NCBI GenBank assembly: GCA_964017065.1
Contig: OZ024783.1
Span: forward strand, 11,002,885-11,066,884
Direction: 5' to 3'
Source: Haliclona indistincta
Lineage: Eukaryota > Porifera > Demospongiae > Haplosclerida > Chalinidae
DNA length: 64,000 nucleotides
Shown in pieces: positions 44,674 through 56,061 of this stretch; positions within the stretch are counted from its first letter, which is position 1, and each line of letters opens with the position of its first letter. The notes under the pieces are model-generated. The model ran no database searches. It was not told where the DNA came from and saw only the letters and a program-made list of their open reading frames with translations. The translations under genes were made by a program, and so were the position numbers.

Positions 44674-47515
44674 CAGTGGCGGATCTAGAAAATTTATATT
44701 GGGTGGGCCTGGCGGCGCAAAGCGCCGCCGAAATTTTTGATAATTAATATTCATAGTGGGCGTAATTAATTGATTTTGGCGCAAACGCAGTCTACATTCA
44801 AATGTTGGTATTATAATAAATAACTATGACAAGGTTATTCGCCTGTTTTTATCTACGGAAGCAAATTCAGTTATAATTTGTTCACAATCCAAGCATTCTG
44901 ATGCACACTCTCTTTCTATAGATAAAATTGCTAAATCTGACAGTCTGTTCTCACTCATAGTGGTTCGCAATCGAGTTTTAATTCTTCTTAATGCAGAGAA
45001 GGAGCGTTCGCATTCAGCACTTGTCACAGCTATGGTCAGTCCTATCTGGACAATTTGATAAAGATTCCTATAGGCTGGCTGACAAGAGTGAAGATAAACT
45101 CCAAACTCATTTATTGTATGTGCGTCGATTGTTGACTGAGCATGAGAATGAGAAATTAATCTAACTTCTGTTTCAAGCATAGTGATATCAATAGCGTACA
45201 TTTGTGCAAATGGCTTTAACTGTTGAAATGAAAGAAATACTGATGAAGCAGGATTGCAAGCTGCCAATCCTTTCAAGACAACACTATTTGAGTCACTAAA
45301 TCTTTCATTCATTTCAAAAAGAAATTTGTCAAGGACTGGAAAGAAGAATTGTTGCTTGAAATCTGATTTAGTTTGCTGAGTTTCTCGAAACCCTATTGGA
45401 CAAGTAATCACACCTTCTTCAAAGTGGACTGGTCGTTTTCTTTTTCTTGTGTTAGATTCAGATTCAGTGGAAATAGAGTGAAGCTGAGCAACATCAGTTG
45501 AATATTTGTATACACTATCCCAATAATCATCTGAGCGAAATTCAGATAGCATTGCTTTAGTTGCAGAAACAATCTCGGATGCACGAAAAAGATCCATAGT
45601 GGAAGATTGCAGCAGATCTGACAACTGCTTGGTACTTGAAAGGATCCGATCAAATGATACGAGACAAATAATAAAGGAAAAAGACCTAATTTGAAGTAGT
45701 AGCCCTTTGGCTTCAATAGCAGATTGGTTGAAACTTCTTGTTTCACTAATTTCTTCCAAGGAAAGGAGAAGTGAAACAAAAGTACGAGAAACAGCGTTGA
45801 TGGCAGAATAACGACATGCCCATCGCATGTCTGAGAGTTTTTGCAATGCTAAAGGCTGTTTGTCAGGGTGCAGTAGTTTTTGTTTTTCAGCAAAAACTAC
45901 ATGAGGTTTAGATGCAGACATAAAGACATAAAGAGCTTCTATTAGCAGAAAAAAATCTGCTGCAGCAGGGATAGACTTGCAGGAATCGACAAGCACAAGA
46001 TTTAGTATATGAGCATAACAATGAATGTAAATTGCAAATGGAGCAAATTCTCTAACTCTAGCTTGTACACCAGAGCACCTTCCACTCATTACACTAGCCC
46101 CATCATATCCTTGACTAACTACTTTTGAACAGTCTAGATCAAACTGCAATAAAAGATTTCTGATGTATGATGACAAAGACTGGGCATCAAGGTGCTTCGC
46201 TTGTACATATGTCAGAAAGTGTTCATGAATCTCTCCTTTGGACATGTCAACAAAACGAACGACAAAGCACATTTGTTCTTCTTTAGCAAAATCTTTAGTT
46301 TCATCTGCTAGTATACTGAATACTTGAGCAGATTTCACACTCTCACAAATTTTCTTTCTTAACTTGTTTCCCATATAATACCTAGTAATTCATTTTGTAT
46401 GCCATGAGACATGTATTGCGCATTTTTAGGACCATTGTTTAACCGATCATGAATTACTGAATCGTATTTTGCCAGCAATTCCATAAGCTCCAAAAATTTA
46501 CCTCTGTTACTTGACTGTGCTGACAAGCTCTCCCTATGGCCACGAAGAGCAATCTCCTGCTTTGCGCAATACAACAAGACATCAATTACTGCCTTTAAAT
46601 AATATCTGTTTTTATCTATCTGTTCTCTCCTGACATCATCTAGCATGGTTACCACTGATGTGCCACTCTGAACATTTGCCTTGTATGCACACCAACTAGA
46701 CATTGCTGCTTGGTGTGTTATAGATGAGTCATGTTTTATGAGGGCACCATTTTTTCCAGTGGCATGCTTCCAGTCCTTGTATCCTATAGTAGTAAAGGTA
46801 TCCTCTGCTCTCCCACTACCAAGAGCAAAAAAACGGCATGGATAACAAAATATGGCATCTTTTGACACTGAATATTCCAGCCATTGATACTTCTCATACC
46901 ATCGTGGGTTGAACGAACGGCCTCTGTTTCCTATTGACGTTGTTGGAAAGGTAACATTGACTGGCTGAGCAGGATTTTCTTGTGAGTTGCTAGCAATATC
47001 ACCCACTATAATATTATCGCCTTGGTGACTGACAGAAATTGGCGTTGAATTAGAAGAAGAGGTAGAACACTGATTTGAGAGTACAGCAGTGCTAATCGAA
47101 GTAACAGAACTCACACTTGTCGCACCACTAGTACCCTGCAAACTTTGGCTTGAAGACAGCACAGGAATGGCAGGATTAGGGCCTATAAGTTGGCACAGAT
47201 TAGTTCATTAGCATCATGGGTTATAACTTTACAGTATACATACCTCTGAACAATTCATGCAGTGTTAGTTGTCGTCCAGTCATGGTTTTTGCCTTGTTTT
47301 TTCAGACTCGTTCCCAGACCACAACGGTTTGGGAACTGACCACATTCTACAATGCGTGGGTGTCGCCATGTGTAACAGCGCGCGACTATGAAATAGAGCT
47401 CAGAGCTAAACGGTAGGAGTGCTGTACAGTAGTATAGCTACGGTTTTTAAAAATTACAGTTGGGCACGATTGGGTGGGCCAGGCCCTGCCTGGCCCACCC
47501 CTGGATCCGCCACTG
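44674..47515 (-). mobile_element. hAT transposon, nearly intact (2842 bp)
   Basis: The perfect 8-bp target duplication CAGCAACG lies at 44666-44673 and 47516-47523. The terminal inverted repeat is CAGTGGCGGATC (12 bp perfect, then diverging), with GGGTGGGCC...GGCCCACCC blocks next to both ends. It encodes one transposase on the minus strand, interrupted by a single frameshift. The intact duplication and near-complete frame indicate a fairly recent insertion, between the two large membrane protein genes. Confidence 0.95.
44824..47283 (-). pseudogene. hAT transposase with TTF-type zinc finger, one frameshift
   Basis: Exon 1 (47283-47244) encodes MTGRQLTLHELFR and ends at GAG/GTATGT. After a 61-bp intron, exon 2 starts at 47182 in phase (GPNPAIPVLSSSQS). 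A Ser/Thr-rich region is followed by a TTF-type finger: FNPRWYEKYQWLEYSVSKDA, then IFCYPCRFFALGS. Next is the DUF4371-like RNase H region (MLDDVRREQI, FSILADETKDFAKEEQMCF, GYDGASVMSGRCSGVQ, YIHCYAHILNLVL). The C-terminal hAT dimerisation block is TSAECERSFSALRRIKTRLR. The reading frame shifts by one at about 46360-46374 (NELLGII then MGNKLRKK). Apart from that, all conserved parts including the catalytic DETKD and CYAH blocks are present. It is close to ZMYM1-like hAT proteins by domain order. Confidence 0.9.
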
Positions 47516-47689
47516 CAGCAACGTGTAACAAGAGATGCAAAAACCCGTTTAGCTACTGTTCTCTAGCTAAACTCGCCCGTGTTTTCCCATAGCTGAAGTA
47601 TGGCTGTATTCTTCACAAAACATTTGCGCAGTGTCAAAATTCCTTGTTGGATAGCAACGGTTGCTATACTCTAAGCTGGTTAGAGACCT

Positions 47690-47972
47690 TTGACAATGCT
47701 GTTACTATTAATAGGATTATTTCAAATAAAGCCGACTATTGGTGGGTGGTATTTCAATAAATCTAGTACACAACGCTCTTTTCTGTCATCAGAGTTACAA
47801 TACACTTTCGTCAATGTAGCAAATTACCTCCATCATCTCTACCAACATATCCATTAAACTCACCATCATGCGATGCTTGTCGATCATCTGGTAAAAATGG
47901 GGATTGTCCTTCATCGTACTCAACTAATGACCATAGTCGATCTTGTGTTCAAGGCAGAGGAGGAATACTGTG
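47690..47972 (+). pseudogene. Remnant of a third beta-helix/multi-TM paralogue
   Basis: 47690-47783 matches the FDNAVTINRSRIISNEADIG to VHNAL part of the gene at 49966. It jumps without a gap to the IRVTIHFRQCS part (47789), followed by SSGKNGDCPSSYSTND and CVQGRGGILC. About 1.1 kb of coding sequence is missing at the junction, so this is an internally deleted copy. It lacks both the signal peptide and membrane region, and the reading frame is broken in the first part. It shares the ACTAATGA-CGTAGTC type insert (STND) with the 49966 gene rather than the 40347 gene. Confidence 0.85.
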
Positions 47973-48338
47973 TACCAGGCTGGTGTTAAAGAAATATATA
48001 AGCTATCAGTTCACCAGTCAAATTCAGAGAGTATTTTGAATTATTTTCCTCGCTCTATGCTCAAAATAAAACATTTCCTGAAACTTTGACTTTTATTGCT
48101 ACTTTCCAGATTAACTGGACTAGAAGTAGCTAAACGGGTGAATCCATTCTCTTTTTGAAGAGCATTCCACGTTCAATAGTTAGCTGGAGCTGGTATTTTA
48201 TGATCTGTTTTATATTTATAGTGACAGCTGAGGGCCTATTTCAATGGAATCAAAGTTCAAAGTATGTATAGATGAATTTACCAACATGTGCACGTTCTTA
48301 TTGGTTGACATGTCTGCTAGAGTGAGTGTGGCTGTTGT
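47973..48338. other. Spacer, no supported gene
   Basis: No coding or repeat signal recognised between the paralogue remnant and the dispersed repeat. Confidence 0.5.
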
Positions 48339-48974
48339 TATGCCTCGGTGGGCAGAGCTACGAGGCATACAGTAGTTCATTTGTTTGTGTGTCATTCTGT
48401 CTGCAGGCAGAACTACGCGTCGGCTGAAAACTAAGTGCTGATACTTGCAATACATGTTCAATTTGGTATTGCCTCGGAATTGAATTGATAGACTTTTGGT
48501 TTCAAAGCTTTGTAACCTTGAATGGCGTTGCTGGATTTGCTCAGCATTGCCCGACTTAGCTGAAGACAAAGCTAGCGCTGTCTAACACAGTCTTCTTAGC
48601 AGCTTGTAGGACAATTCGGTACTCTAGGTAGCACAGCGAGTGTGAAGAAACCAATTGTGCGATCGTCAAGCACAGACAGCTCCAGCAAGCTAGCAAATAG
48701 CGCTCCTGTACTGTGTGGGTGATTATTGGTTGCACGCCCAGCTGAATTCCATGTGCTGCTAGGCTTCTGATTACATAGTTGCAACCCACTATAGCCTATT
48801 CTGTAAAGAGTGCTGTATTGTACCAGAATTCTCACAGCATTGAGTGCAGTAGTCATGTTGCAGTGTACTTTAACTTGTACAAATAACTGCAGTAGCTTTG
48901 TGTTGCCAAAGCATGTCCAGTGTATAACACATTGCAGTACAAATCCACTGAGGCATCAGCACTGCTTTGGTGCT
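48339..48974 (+). repeat. Dispersed repeat 'GCCTCGGTGGGC', copy B
   Basis: Begins TATGCCTCGGTGGGCAGAGC, has AAGCATGTCCAGTGTATAAC near 48910, ends CCACTGAGGCATCAGCAC...TTGGTGC. Longer than copy A. Open frames on the minus strand (48216-48856) are not shared with the other copies. Confidence 0.8.
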
Positions 48975-49965
48975 TTTTAGATTGCTGCACTCTCTCGTAT
49001 GCAGTGCATGGTTTATATGTGTGCAGCTAATACTGCACTTCAACTAAAAATACAATACTGGAGTCACAATAATAATTTTCTCAGAATTCTATAGTGAAGT
49101 TTTGTGAGTACATTCTTGTAGTGGACAGATGGTCAGGTAATTGAACAGATGGTGTTGTGAGTGTAGGGGTGAGTTTTTAAGAGGTTCCTAGAACTTCAAC
49201 TCCTAGGACTTCTGTGACTTCAGTATTGTCTATTAGTTATGTCATCCATAATAGTTTAGGAAACAGAAGCCTCAGGAAGACTCATTTCAGCATAGAGAAA
49301 TGGACACAATTCCTGCAAGGCAAACTATTCTGTACTCTTGATAATGAAAAGTTTGTGTCTCGATAGACATTGCTGATCAGATCAAATGGCGACAATTTTG
49401 TGTGAGGCGGTATACAGAAAAGATATTACACATAAGATAGTAGAAACTGTACTATGGTAGCAGCTCACTAGATTATGCCTTCAAAGGCAAGCTCCGTCCG
49501 TCAGTGGAATATTTTGTCATATAATTATATTCCCTGATAGTCAAGTAATTTCTTGTGAAAAATATCATGACTAGCCATGGAATATCTGGATATTTCACAA
49601 AAATATCATGGACATCCATGTGTGCCAAAAACAACCTTCCAGAGAGGAAAAAGGAAGGGGTGAGAGCTGTGAGTCAACTACACCAGGCAACTATGAAAAT
49701 ATGCCAATACTAAGCTAAGGGCACCAGTGGGCCCAGTGGTTGCTATGGTATTCACCATGCATGCTTACTTGGAAATATATCATGAATACATTCTGCAATA
49801 ACTACTACTAGAAACCCTGGCTAAACCACTGGGTTTATTGGTTGTAGGCATAGTATAACCAAAGGCATTTCTACTATGACCACTCAGTGTTGATAGTTAC
49901 ATCTACCACAAATCATGCATTACATATAAGTGATGTGAGTATCTTGCTTCTATCATAATCATTCT
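48975..49965. other. Intergenic upstream of the 1229-aa gene
   Basis: No gene or recognisable repeat. It does not align by eye with the upstream region of the gene at 40347, so the gene duplication does not include the promoter. ACATATAAG at about 49922 is a weak TATA-like candidate. Confidence 0.5.
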
Positions 49966-52900
49966 ATGATTCCAGTTACAATGTGGTATAGGTTCTTTCG
50001 ACTTATGCTGGCTCTGCCAATGATCACTCTTTGCTCTAGTACAGATCAGAAGCTGATCTATGTGGACAGCAGCAGCCTGACTAGTGTCAATGACTCCTCC
50101 TGCTGGGAAGGAGGCTACTCCACTCCTTGCCTCTCCCTCAACATGGCTCTCAAAGGAGCCCAGCACTACAACCACTCCATCACCATCCTCCTCCAACCAG
50201 GACAACACCAGCTGCACAATGGCAGAGAGACTCAGCTCAGGAACATGTCCCAGCTAACCATTGTGGGTAATAGCAGTCAAGGTGAGCCTGTAGTCATCAC
50301 ATGTCAGCCATTGACTGGTCTAGCATTCTTCTGGTCAACCAATATCACAATCAGTAACTTGAGTTTGATTAACTGTGGAAAGATACAAAGCGAACATGAC
50401 AATGATTGTAACCCGATACAAGTAGCAATATTGTTTTCTGGCTGCTCCTCAATAGAATTGAGCAATCTTCACGTTAATGAGTCTAGTGGCACTGGTGTTG
50501 CTGTATATAATGCAATGAACAAAGTTAGCATTGACTCGTGTCAGTTCATGTACGGAGGAGGGTTAGTGATAGAGGCTAGCGAGGCCACCTCTCAATCATT
50601 CTGTACTATAACTAACTCCACCTTCACTCACAACACTGCTAGTAGTACAGCTGCTGGCCAGTGGATCAACCCATGTGGCAGCACCACTAGAGGAGGAGGC
50701 ATCTCAGTGGTGCTCAGAGGAGAAGCAACCAACAACACTGTACAACTGGTCAATAGTGTACGTCTGAACAACAACAAAGCACAGTTTGGAGGTGGTTTGT
50801 ATCTAGGCTTCCATGACAATGCCAGTGGTAATACTGTTACTGTAGATAATGTTGAGGTGACAGAGAACGAGGTGCTAATAGAGAGGGCTAGTTCAGCCAG
50901 TGGTGGAGGTATCTTTATTGGCTTTGCTGCTACTGGAACAAATAGTCTGTTTGACAATGCAGTTACTATTAATAGGAGCAGGATTATCTCGAATGAAGCC
51001 GATATTGGTGGTGGGATTTCAGTAAATCTAGTACACAACGCTCTTGGGTGCTTGACCGATAGTAACAAACTGGTCATTGAGAATAGTACATTTGACAACA
51101 ATACAGCATTTCAAGGATCATCTGTTTATCTGTCCCAAAATGGTAAGTATAGCCAACCTCTTCTGAATACCACTGTAAGCAGGAGTATCTTTACTAATGG
51201 ACGTTGTGGTACTGCCTTGAGAAACAGGCTTAGCTTATATTGCTATGGAAGCGTGGTTGTGGAAAACATCCCACAGATCACATTCCAAAATGATGTAATG
51301 CTTATTGGTGATCAGCAGAATAGCTTCATGCCAGCTCTGAGTCTTCGTTCCTCATCCATTCAACTCTCGTCATCTGCTCAGTTACATTTTATCAACAACA
51401 GTGCTTATAATGGAGCTGGTATCCACCTGGTGGGGTCTAGCTCTATCATTCTGAATACTGGCTCTAGTCTCTTGTTCAACCACAACACAGCTTCAGGTCA
51501 GGGAGGTGCCATCTATGCTGATACTTGTATACTGAGTCAAAATGAGTCTTGTGTTTTCAGACACACCAACCCATCACTCCATCCTAATGACTGGGGAGTG
51601 AACATCACCTTTATTGATAACAAACTAAGAACTGGTCAAACAAATGCTATTTTTATTGACTCAGTACAATCCTTTGATAAATGGCCATATTCTTTTTCCA
51701 AGATGTTTTGTTGGGAAAGATGGCACTATCGTAATAATCTTGGTGTGAAAGAAGTCTGCTCTACTCAGCTAAGGTCTGGTCCAGCATATGTACGTTATGG
51801 CTCACTTGACTACACAATTGAATCAGGAGACACTCTTAACTACATACTTGCTGTGCATGACATCTGGGGCAGAAATATAACAGATCCTGATAAGATTCCA
51901 ATAGAGTTTATTAATGGTCCAGCATTCACACTAGATCAACTGAGCACACTATCGTCACAGATACTGGCTAACTGTTCTGATAATTACACCGATCAAAGCT
52001 CACTTCTGTATATTCATCCACTTCAGTTTTCCGCCATCAGAGTTACAATACACTTTCGTCAATGTAGTCCATCAACATCTTCTCCACCAACACATTTGAG
52101 CCCTTCATTATGCAATATTTGTCTGTCATCTGGTAAAGTTGGATATTGCCCTTCCTCTTACTCAACTAATGATCGTAGTCTCTCTTGTGTTCAAGGCAGA
52201 GGAGGAATACTGTGTGGTAATTGCAGTGAGGGATATGCTGTAGCCATTAATGATCCTGACCTCTCTTGCATCGAATGTGATTCCCCCTACTATGGGGTGG
52301 CTATATTCTTGTTTCTACAACTAGTGCCAGTTCTGATCATGTTAACACTGTTGGCAGTTCTTCACATCAAAATCACTGATGGTAGCTTTAGTGGGTTTGT
52401 ACTGATTAGCCAAATGGTAACACTACAATTTCCAGGACTAGGATATTCATCCTGGATACCAGTTTGCTATGGGTCGGAATCTGACATGTTTATGAGAAAG
52501 AACTTCTTGAGTATTCCTCTCACAGTGTACAGTATTTGGAACCTCAATTTCATCAATCTTGAACCAGTTCCTTTCTGTATCCCTCACATAAACACAGCAG
52601 CCGGAGCTATTCTTCTTGAATACATCACAGCTGCCTGTCCTCTGGTGTTTATTGTGGTGACATATATTTGGATCAAGTGGTACAATAATGGCTACAGGCT
52701 TGTTGTATACGCCACTAGGCCAGTCCATCAGCTACTGGCTCGCTTCTGGCAAAAATTCAAAATACAGCCTTCATTAATTGATACTTATGCTGGCTTGATG
52801 CTGCTATCATACATGCGTTTCTTAACCACTTCTGCTAAACTGCTCAAGTTCACTTTTGTCCTCACTAATACTGACGAAGATTATAACTACACTCCAGCAT

Positions 52901-53655
52901 TTTATTATGATGCTAACTTGAGCTACTTTACCAGTCGTCATGCTGCATATGGTGTCCTGGCAATATTGTGTCTACTGGTATTTGTACTTACTCCAACAAT
53001 CATTCTCTTATTCTATCATCTCAAATGCTTCCAGCGATGTCTGACAAGATGTAAGTTGGACAGGCCAGGTCTGCATGCACTGGTGGATGCTTATCAAGGG
53101 TGCTTCAAAAACAGTGCAACTGATGGTAGTGAGAGAAGGTACTTTGCTGGACTATATCTTTTGTTTCGTTTCTGCTATGTCTTTTTTCTAATCACACCAG
53201 TTCCTGGTATTACTGTTTCAGTTGCGATATTTGAAATGTGCTTTAGTTTTATTATGGCAGCAGTGATTGCTATATTTCGACCATATAAAACGATTGTCCA
53301 TACCTTCACTAATTTTATGGCAGTTTTTTTCTTGCTTGTGTATATATCAGCAGGTTTTATAACAGTGCTTGGCTTATACAGTGTTATATTTTATATCATG
53401 CTTTTATTCTTTCTATACATTCCACTGTTGGTTCTCTGTATCTATCTCACATATTGCCTGTTCAAGCCCTGTTATGCACGAAGTACGATTTGTAAGTGCA
53501 GGAAAAAGCACAATCCAGCCAATGATGAACCACCATCTCAATACCAAGCTCCGACCATTGAAGCTTCTTTCACTACTGTCTCACTGCATGACTACATAGC
53601 AGACGACCTATACGCTGATCGTGTACTCAATCCTGATGAATACAAGAAGCAGTAG
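49966..53655 (+). CDS. Beta-helix ectodomain, multi-pass membrane protein (1229 aa, single exon)
   Basis: Paralogue of the 1244-aa gene with the same layout. The signal peptide is FFRLMLALPMITLCSS (the ATG at 49981 is an alternative start giving a tighter signal peptide). The Asn/Ser-rich beta-helix repeats run to about residue 550. Residues of about 600-700 hold a beta-rich domain (SGPAYVRYGSLDYTIESGD). The Cys-rich module at 715-775 has CVQGRGGILCGNCSEGYAV. About eight membrane helices follow, then the same tail ending DLYADRVLNPDEYKKQ. Differences cluster in short in-frame indels (GRGGGL/GGGL), in a loop after GYSSWIPVCYG, in the extracellular loop before AFYYDANL, and in the Ser/Pro linker before the Cys-rich module. 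Most of the beta-helix and the tail are nearly identical. This pattern suggests recent duplication or gene conversion with change confined to exposed loops. Function unknown. Confidence 0.88.
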   Translation: MIPVTMWYRFFRLMLALPMITLCSSTDQKLIYVDSSSLTSVNDSSCWEGGYSTPCLSLNMALKGAQHYNHSITILLQPGQHQLHNGRETQLRNMSQLTIVGNSSQGEPVVITCQPLTGLAFFWSTNITISNLSLINCGKIQSEHDNDCNPIQVAILFSGCSSIELSNLHVNESSGTGVAVYNAMNKVSIDSCQFMYGGGLVIEASEATSQSFCTITNSTFTHNTASSTAAGQWINPCGSTTRGGGISVVLRGEATNNTVQLVNSVRLNNNKAQFGGGLYLGFHDNASGNTVTVDNVEVTENEVLIERASSASGGGIFIGFAATGTNSLFDNAVTINRSRIISNEADIGGGISVNLVHNALGCLTDSNKLVIENSTFDNNTAFQGSSVYLSQNGKYSQPLLNTTVSRSIFTNGRCGTALRNRLSLYCYGSVVVENIPQITFQNDVMLIGDQQNSFMPALSLRSSSIQLSSSAQLHFINNSAYNGAGIHLVGSSSIILNTGSSLLFNHNTASGQGGAIYADTCILSQNESCVFRHTNPSLHPNDWGVNITFIDNKLRTGQTNAIFIDSVQSFDKWPYSFSKMFCWERWHYRNNLGVKEVCSTQLRSGPAYVRYGSLDYTIESGDTLNYILAVHDIWGRNITDPDKIPIEFINGPAFTLDQLSTLSSQILANCSDNYTDQSSLLYIHPLQFSAIRVTIHFRQCSPSTSSPPTHLSPSLCNICLSSGKVGYCPSSYSTNDRSLSCVQGRGGILCGNCSEGYAVAINDPDLSCIECDSPYYGVAIFLFLQLVPVLIMLTLLAVLHIKITDGSFSGFVLISQMVTLQFPGLGYSSWIPVCYGSESDMFMRKNFLSIPLTVYSIWNLNFINLEPVPFCIPHINTAAGAILLEYITAACPLVFIVVTYIWIKWYNNGYRLVVYATRPVHQLLARFWQKFKIQPSLIDTYAGLMLLSYMRFLTTSAKLLKFTFVLTNTDEDYNYTPAFYYDANLSYFTSRHAAYGVLAILCLLVFVLTPTIILLFYHLKCFQRCLTRCKLDRPGLHALVDAYQGCFKNSATDGSERRYFAGLYLLFRFCYVFFLITPVPGITVSVAIFEMCFSFIMAAVIAIFRPYKTIVHTFTNFMAVFFLLVYISAGFITVLGLYSVIFYIMLLFFLYIPLLVLCIYLTYCLFKPCYARSTICKCRKKHNPANDEPPSQYQAPTIEASFTTVSLHDYIADDLYADRVLNPDEYKKQ

Positions 53656-54211
53656 AGAGACACTAGTCTTACTCCTTCAAGTGACTATTCGTTTGCTATG
53701 ACCAGTAGATCCTGTGCAATAGTTAATAGTTGAGTTGACTGTGTGAACTAGAACAATGTAGCTAATCTCTGTTATTAATTTGTACATAATTATACATTGC
53801 AGTGTGTGATTATCAAATTTCACGTTTCTGTTATTGTAGTTCATTATATTTCAACTTTTGTCTCGAAATTATAATAGTTTGAGTGAACCGGTGTGAGTGT
53901 ATTAGACAGCTACATGTACTTTAAGATGAATTAAAGGATTATTTGTATCATCCTTGTATCGGAGGAACATTAAACAGTATGATGAAAAGAAGAAGCTACC
54001 GCGTGTTTTTGTTAATTTACAATAATATACCAGTCGTTTCATAGCAGTCACTAAAAGCAACTAATAAAAAATTAATAATGTAATATTGATTCCGGCGATG
54101 CACGTCATGCAGTATAACTATGCAGTTTTTTTTTTAATGAAGGTTAACTTCACTGTGCTGTACACAATACTAGTAGTGCATTCAGCTCACTTCGGTGTGA
54201 ACACACACCTC
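53656..54211. other. 3' flank shared with the 40347 gene, then spacer
   Basis: 53656-54003 aligns with 44082-44441. After that the two loci differ. A T-run lies at about 54126. Confidence 0.75.
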
Positions 54212-54460
54212 CTTAAACGTGAGGCAATCTTCACATTTGATCACATTTGAGTTACACCCCTTTGGGGTCAACAGTCAATACACATGTGTAGGGTTTGTGC
54301 ATACCTACGTGGCTTTTGGGTGTAGTAATCACTCTCCAAGTAACCCAGGCCTTGGATTTTATAGCTTTATCACACGAAAGAAGGCTGCGCTGATCCCAAA
54401 GAGGTGTAACTCGCATGTGGAGCCTAGGCACGTCTACCAAGATCGCCTCGCGTTTAAGTA
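54212..54460. mobile_element. Short TIR element (about 250 bp)
   Basis: Left CTTAAACGTGAGGCAATCTT then GTTACACCCCTTTGGGGT; right CCCAAAGAGGTGTAAC then GATCGCCTCGCGTTTAAG. An inverted repeat interrupted by small differences. The two mirrored frames across it are shadows. Confidence 0.7.
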
Positions 54461-54465
54461 TTAGT

Positions 54466-54593
54466 TATTGCCCTCACACGAGGGCAATAACCGACATTAA
54501 TGACCGCGGGAAAGTAGGTTGCCCGAGACTGTACGAGGGCAACCAACTTTCCCGAGGTCATTAATGTCGGTTATTGCCCGAGTTGTGTAGGGC
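54466..54593. mobile_element. Hairpin MITE (about 128 bp)
   Basis: Left arm TTATTGCCCTCACACGAGGG, CAATAACCGACATTAATGAC; right arm GTCATTAATGTCGGTTATTG, then GTAGGGCAATAA. The arms are about 58 bp around a short loop near GAGACTGTACG. GAGGGCAATA phrases also occur near 60615-60650, so pieces of this family are scattered here. Confidence 0.8.
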
Positions 54594-54936
54594 AATAAAT
54601 GATTTATTACATAGTTCATCTCTGTGAGCGCAATAACATCGCGAATTTTTCAAACTCGCAAAGACGCAACGGTCTGTTGCTATAGAAGACGCTACGAGCG
54701 GTCAATAACCTACATTAATGCCCTCGAATAGAGCAATATGATTGGTGAAAGATGACGTACTATGTAATAATGAGGCGATAGTTCACACCAAAGTCATCTA
54801 TTAACATTTAGAATATAGTTCAATATAGAATTCGTTAAAATGAATTTTAACAGATGACAATGCACAGTACGACTATTTTAAGTTGCAAAAGGAGTACAAA
54901 GTATCTTTATTGCACACATTGCATGAGTTATTGAGT

Positions 54937-54980
54937 ATGTCATAACGTTATACAACTTGTTTTACCTCAGCAGTTTATTC
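54937..54980 (+). promoter_or_regulatory. Conserved upstream block, membrane-protein gene 1 of array
   Basis: TATGTCATAACGTTATACAA then CTTGTTTTACCTCAGCAG. The same block precedes the next three genes at similar distance (about 175-230 bp before the ATG), whereas the sequence between block and ATG is less alike. Candidate promoter element or transcription start region. Confidence 0.5.
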
Positions 54981-55166
54981 TTTTAAAACACTTATCTGAA
55001 AGCAGTTTGTGTTATTTGCAAGAAAATGCAGGAAATTGGTCAAATAATTATGGTAATACTGAATTGACATCAAAGTGGTTAATATTTATAACTTACAAAT
55101 CTGAGTGACTTGAAGCAGTCGAGATTGAATACGATTTTGCTGAATTTTTACTACCATTACAAGACA

Positions 55167-56061
55167 ATGAAGGTGGCTGGGCAGACCTACAGCTACTACT
55201 TCACAAGAGAGTTCTTGTCGCCACTGATCTTTTTCATCTTGTGCATGTACGGTATTTTCACTCCTTCTTATTCCGGTACAACTTATGCTCAAACGAAGCC
55301 CTAAAGTAAAACGCCATTGCATCACTCAGTTCTTGCTAGAGCATGTTTTTAACACTACGCTGAACAAACAGACTGATAGATCTGGGCAGAAGGTCTATAC
55401 CATACTGAACTACGTAGTTCCAGACAGGTACAAAATCTTCATGTTGGCTATGGTACTCTCTGTGATAGGATATACGGGAGTAGTGTTTTGGGACTCCTTC
55501 TTTTTTGAAAAATCACACATCTGCAGCACTGATCCCGCCCTGGCTTGCTTTCCTAAAAATCCTAATATGATCACTCCACGACTGGACTGCTCTAACGCAA
55601 GCTATTTGGAAGACAACAACATCACCTCCATCATCTGCTACAGGCATACGTTCAGACTAAGCACAGCCACTGGGTCTGCCCTTGGTTTAGTAGCAAGCTA
55701 CGCTTTGTATATTACTATCATCAATTTCCTTATTCTTAAAGTGTCTAATGGTAGTGGATGGAACAAGCGTCGTGCAGTGCTCACTGTAGCTATACAGATC
55801 ACTATAGTTACACTAACAGTAAGTACGACCATTGTTATATACTATTATCTAACCACAATATATTACACATAAAATTATGAAAAGCAAGTAATTCTGATAA
55901 TAACAAACGGATTTTTGACTTTTACAATAGCATATAACATTGTGCTCTTTCCATGGTGGTCCTTTAAAAAAATAAAAGGTGACGAAAATTACAACAAAGA
56001 GGACGACACAGAAAAAAATGGAGACTATAGAAAAATAACAGGAACATCAATACCAATATGA
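55167..56061 (+). pseudogene. ~295-aa membrane protein family, member 1 of the array (broken)
   Basis: The ATG at 55167 (MKVAGQTYSYYFTREFLSP) corresponds to the start of the intact relatives. A one-base shift near 55245 moves the first membrane helix into another frame (SLLLIPVQLMLKRSPKVKRH from about 55255). The frame then continues through SHICSTDPALACFPKNPNM, RLDCSNASYLEDNNITSIIC and two further membrane helices to an in-frame TAA at 55870-55872. It resumes in the same frame as NYEKQVILIITNGFL and IVLFPWWSFKKIK, ending TGTSIPI at 56061. One frameshift plus one stop mark a recent pseudogene. AATAAA at 56214 could be its polyadenylation signal. Confidence 0.85.

Noticed and set aside
44549..44784. 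Small frames around the left end of the hAT element
   Set aside because: They cross the terminal inverted repeat and target duplication, so they cannot predate the insertion.
52447..52728. Antisense frames within the two large membrane protein genes (also 42861-43154, 41171-41461, 50628-51101)
   Set aside because: Shadows of the strong plus-strand coding frame.
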